Source of the DNA: Hyphomicrobiales bacterium
GTDB taxonomy: Bacteria > Pseudomonadota > Alphaproteobacteria > Rhizobiales > CAYWUX01
DNA length: 6,751 bases
Direction: 5' to 3'
Assembly (NCBI GenBank): GCA_028279265.1
Contig: JANQOC010000068.1
Location: forward strand, 1-6,751
The notes below the pieces were generated by a model. It did not search any database and was not told the origin of the DNA. It was given only the letters and a program-made list of their open reading frames with translations. Positions 5,673-6,751 of the stretch are shown piece by piece; the stretch's first letter is position 1, and each line of letters opens with the position of its first letter. A program made the translations under genes and the position numbers.

Positions 5673-6751
5673 ATGGTATTGATGAGCGAAAATCGAGCGG
5701 GTTGGGTTTCCAAAGAGCAACGCACATGGCTCGCCCGACGGGCAAGGAAACTGGTATTTCCGGTTGGTCTCATCAGTGTGATTCTTGCCGGATTTATGTG
5801 TATCGCCACATTTTTGATCCTGGCCAACCTGACACCCATTTTGCCAACTCACAATGTCGTCGTCACACTGTGGGCGCTCCTCGGATCCCTTGTTTTCGTG
5901 ATGCTGGTTGTGATTGCCGTCCAGCTCGGTGAACTGGTCATTGCTCGGCGGCGTGGCGACGCCGCATCCCGTTTGCACCTGCGGATCATAGGACTGTTCA
6001 GTGTTATCGCCGTATTGCCGGCGATCGATCTGGCCATATTCGCGACGATATCCCTCGATCGCGGGCTCGATCACTGGTTTTCGTCGCGCACCCAGGCGAT
6101 CATCTCAAGCGCCATCGATGTCGGTAATTCCTATCTTGATGAACATGCGCAGGTTTTGCGGTCGGACATTCTGGCGCTTGCCAATGATCTGGAAGCCAAC
6201 GCGTCGCAGTTCCAGGCCTACGTAAATTCAATTACCGGGATTGTCGAAAACATTGGCGATTCGGATCCCGCCCGCTTCGGTCCGTTTTTGACGGTTCAGT
6301 CTTCCTTGAGAGCGCTGCCCGGCGTTTACCTCATCGACCGGAATGCAAAAATCCTGTCCAAGGCGAACGAGCCCGAAGAGATCAAATATGTCGCTCCGAA
6401 ACCGGAACAGCTCACCCAGGCGGAAGGGGGCCGGGTCGTTCTGCTGTCACCGGAGAATACCAACCTGATCGGCGCGATAAAACGTATTTCAAAATTTGAA
6501 GAAGCTTATCTCTATGTGGTGCGGTCCATAGATCCCAAAGTGATCGCCCATATGCGCAATACGTCCAGGAATGTCACCGAATATAGTCAGATGGAAAAGG
6601 GACGGGCGGGGATCCAGGTTGCCTTCGGTCTCCTTTACCTGGCAATTGCCGTAACCTTGCTGCTGGCCGCCCTGTGGCTGGGCCTTTGGTTCGCCAACCG
6701 ACTGGTGGCACCCATCCGGCGTCTTATTTCAGCGGCTGATACCGTTTCGAC
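5673..6751 (+). CDS. ntrY: Nitrogen regulation sensor histidine kinase NtrY, N-terminal half (3' end outside window)
   Basis: NtrY is the membrane-bound sensor kinase of the NtrY/NtrX pair, linked in alphaproteobacteria to nitrogen metabolism, redox sensing and envelope functions. The frame is open to the window end, giving 359 residues of a family usually near 750. It begins with a basic stretch, then hydrophobic segments at about 27-53, 62-84 and 102-127. A predicted extracytoplasmic region follows (about 128-311) that includes the family-typical RGLDHWFSSR (130-139). A fourth membrane segment lies at about 312-341, and the HAMP domain begins with NRLVAPIRRL (342-351). The PAS and kinase domains lie beyond the window. 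ATG at 5673 is the first ATG in this part of the frame; ATG at 5682 is a good alternative, and neither has a clear Shine-Dalgarno sequence. Separated from ntrC by 368 bp, it is probably transcribed separately and followed by ntrX. Confidence 0.93.
   Translation, partial: MVLMSENRAGWVSKEQRTWLARRARKLVFPVGLISVILAGFMCIATFLILANLTPILPTHNVVVTLWALLGSLVFVMLVVIAVQLGELVIARRRGDAASRLHLRIIGLFSVIAVLPAIDLAIFATISLDRGLDHWFSSRTQAIISSAIDVGNSYLDEHAQVLRSDILALANDLEANASQFQAYVNSITGIVENIGDSDPARFGPFLTVQSSLRALPGVYLIDRNAKILSKANEPEEIKYVAPKPEQLTQAEGGRVVLLSPENTNLIGAIKRISKFEEAYLYVVRSIDPKVIAHMRNTSRNVTEYSQMEKGRAGIQVAFGLLYLAIAVTLLLAALWLGLWFANRLVAPIRRLISAADTVS

Noticed and set aside
5616..6074. 152-codon open frame on the minus strand opposite the start of ntrY
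   Set aside because: Its product is rich in H, Q, N and D with no recognisable motif, and it lies antisense to a well-supported NtrY membrane domain; it is a shadow frame.

Overview
The window is a chromosomal housekeeping and nitrogen-regulation locus of an alphaproteobacterium. The clues are the fused ispDF gene, a dusB (nifR3)-ntrB-ntrC gene string, and ntrY directly downstream of ntrC. This is a classic alphaproteobacterial arrangement, known from Rhodobacter, Azospirillum, rhizobia and relatives. Base composition looks moderate rather than high GC. That would fit a Rhodospirillales-like or marine lineage better than a high-GC soil rhizobium, but this placement is only an inference.

Layout. 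On the minus strand, bases 1-238 hold the 5' part of a CinA/PncC-family nicotinamide-nucleotide amidase gene. It lies 48 bp downstream of a complete ispDF gene (287-1495, minus), which encodes a bifunctional enzyme for two steps of the MEP isoprenoid pathway. A divergent intergenic region (1496-1689) separates this pair from the plus-strand genes. Next come dusB (1690-2721), ntrB (2718-3872) and ntrC (3865-5304), whose ends overlap by 4 and 8 bp, so they are almost certainly one translationally coupled operon. An AT-rich 368-bp gap (5305-5672) carries several candidate regulatory elements. It is followed by the 5' half of ntrY (5673 to the window end), a membrane-bound sensor kinase cut off at the start of its HAMP domain.

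How the genes work together. NtrB is a soluble PAS-histidine kinase/phosphatase that is expected to take nitrogen status from PII proteins and to control phosphorylation of NtrC. NtrC is a sigma-54 activator with an intact receiver, AAA+ domain (with GAFTGA) and Fis-type HTH. NtrY and its usual partner NtrX, presumably encoded just past the window, form a second, related two-component system. DusB modifies tRNA; its co-transcription with ntrBC is conserved in this class, but the reason is not clear. The minus-strand genes serve isoprenoid synthesis and pyridine-nucleotide recycling and are probably unrelated in function.

I see no mobile element, CRISPR array, tRNA, rRNA or evidently novel system. 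The parts most worth a second look are regulatory. In the ntrC-ntrY gap there are two CAA-N(3-5)-TTG motifs resembling reported NtrX sites, a tandem 20-bp imperfect repeat, and a strong sigma-54 -24 half-element with a poor -12 half, just before ntrY. In addition, both divergent genes appear to start with TTG.
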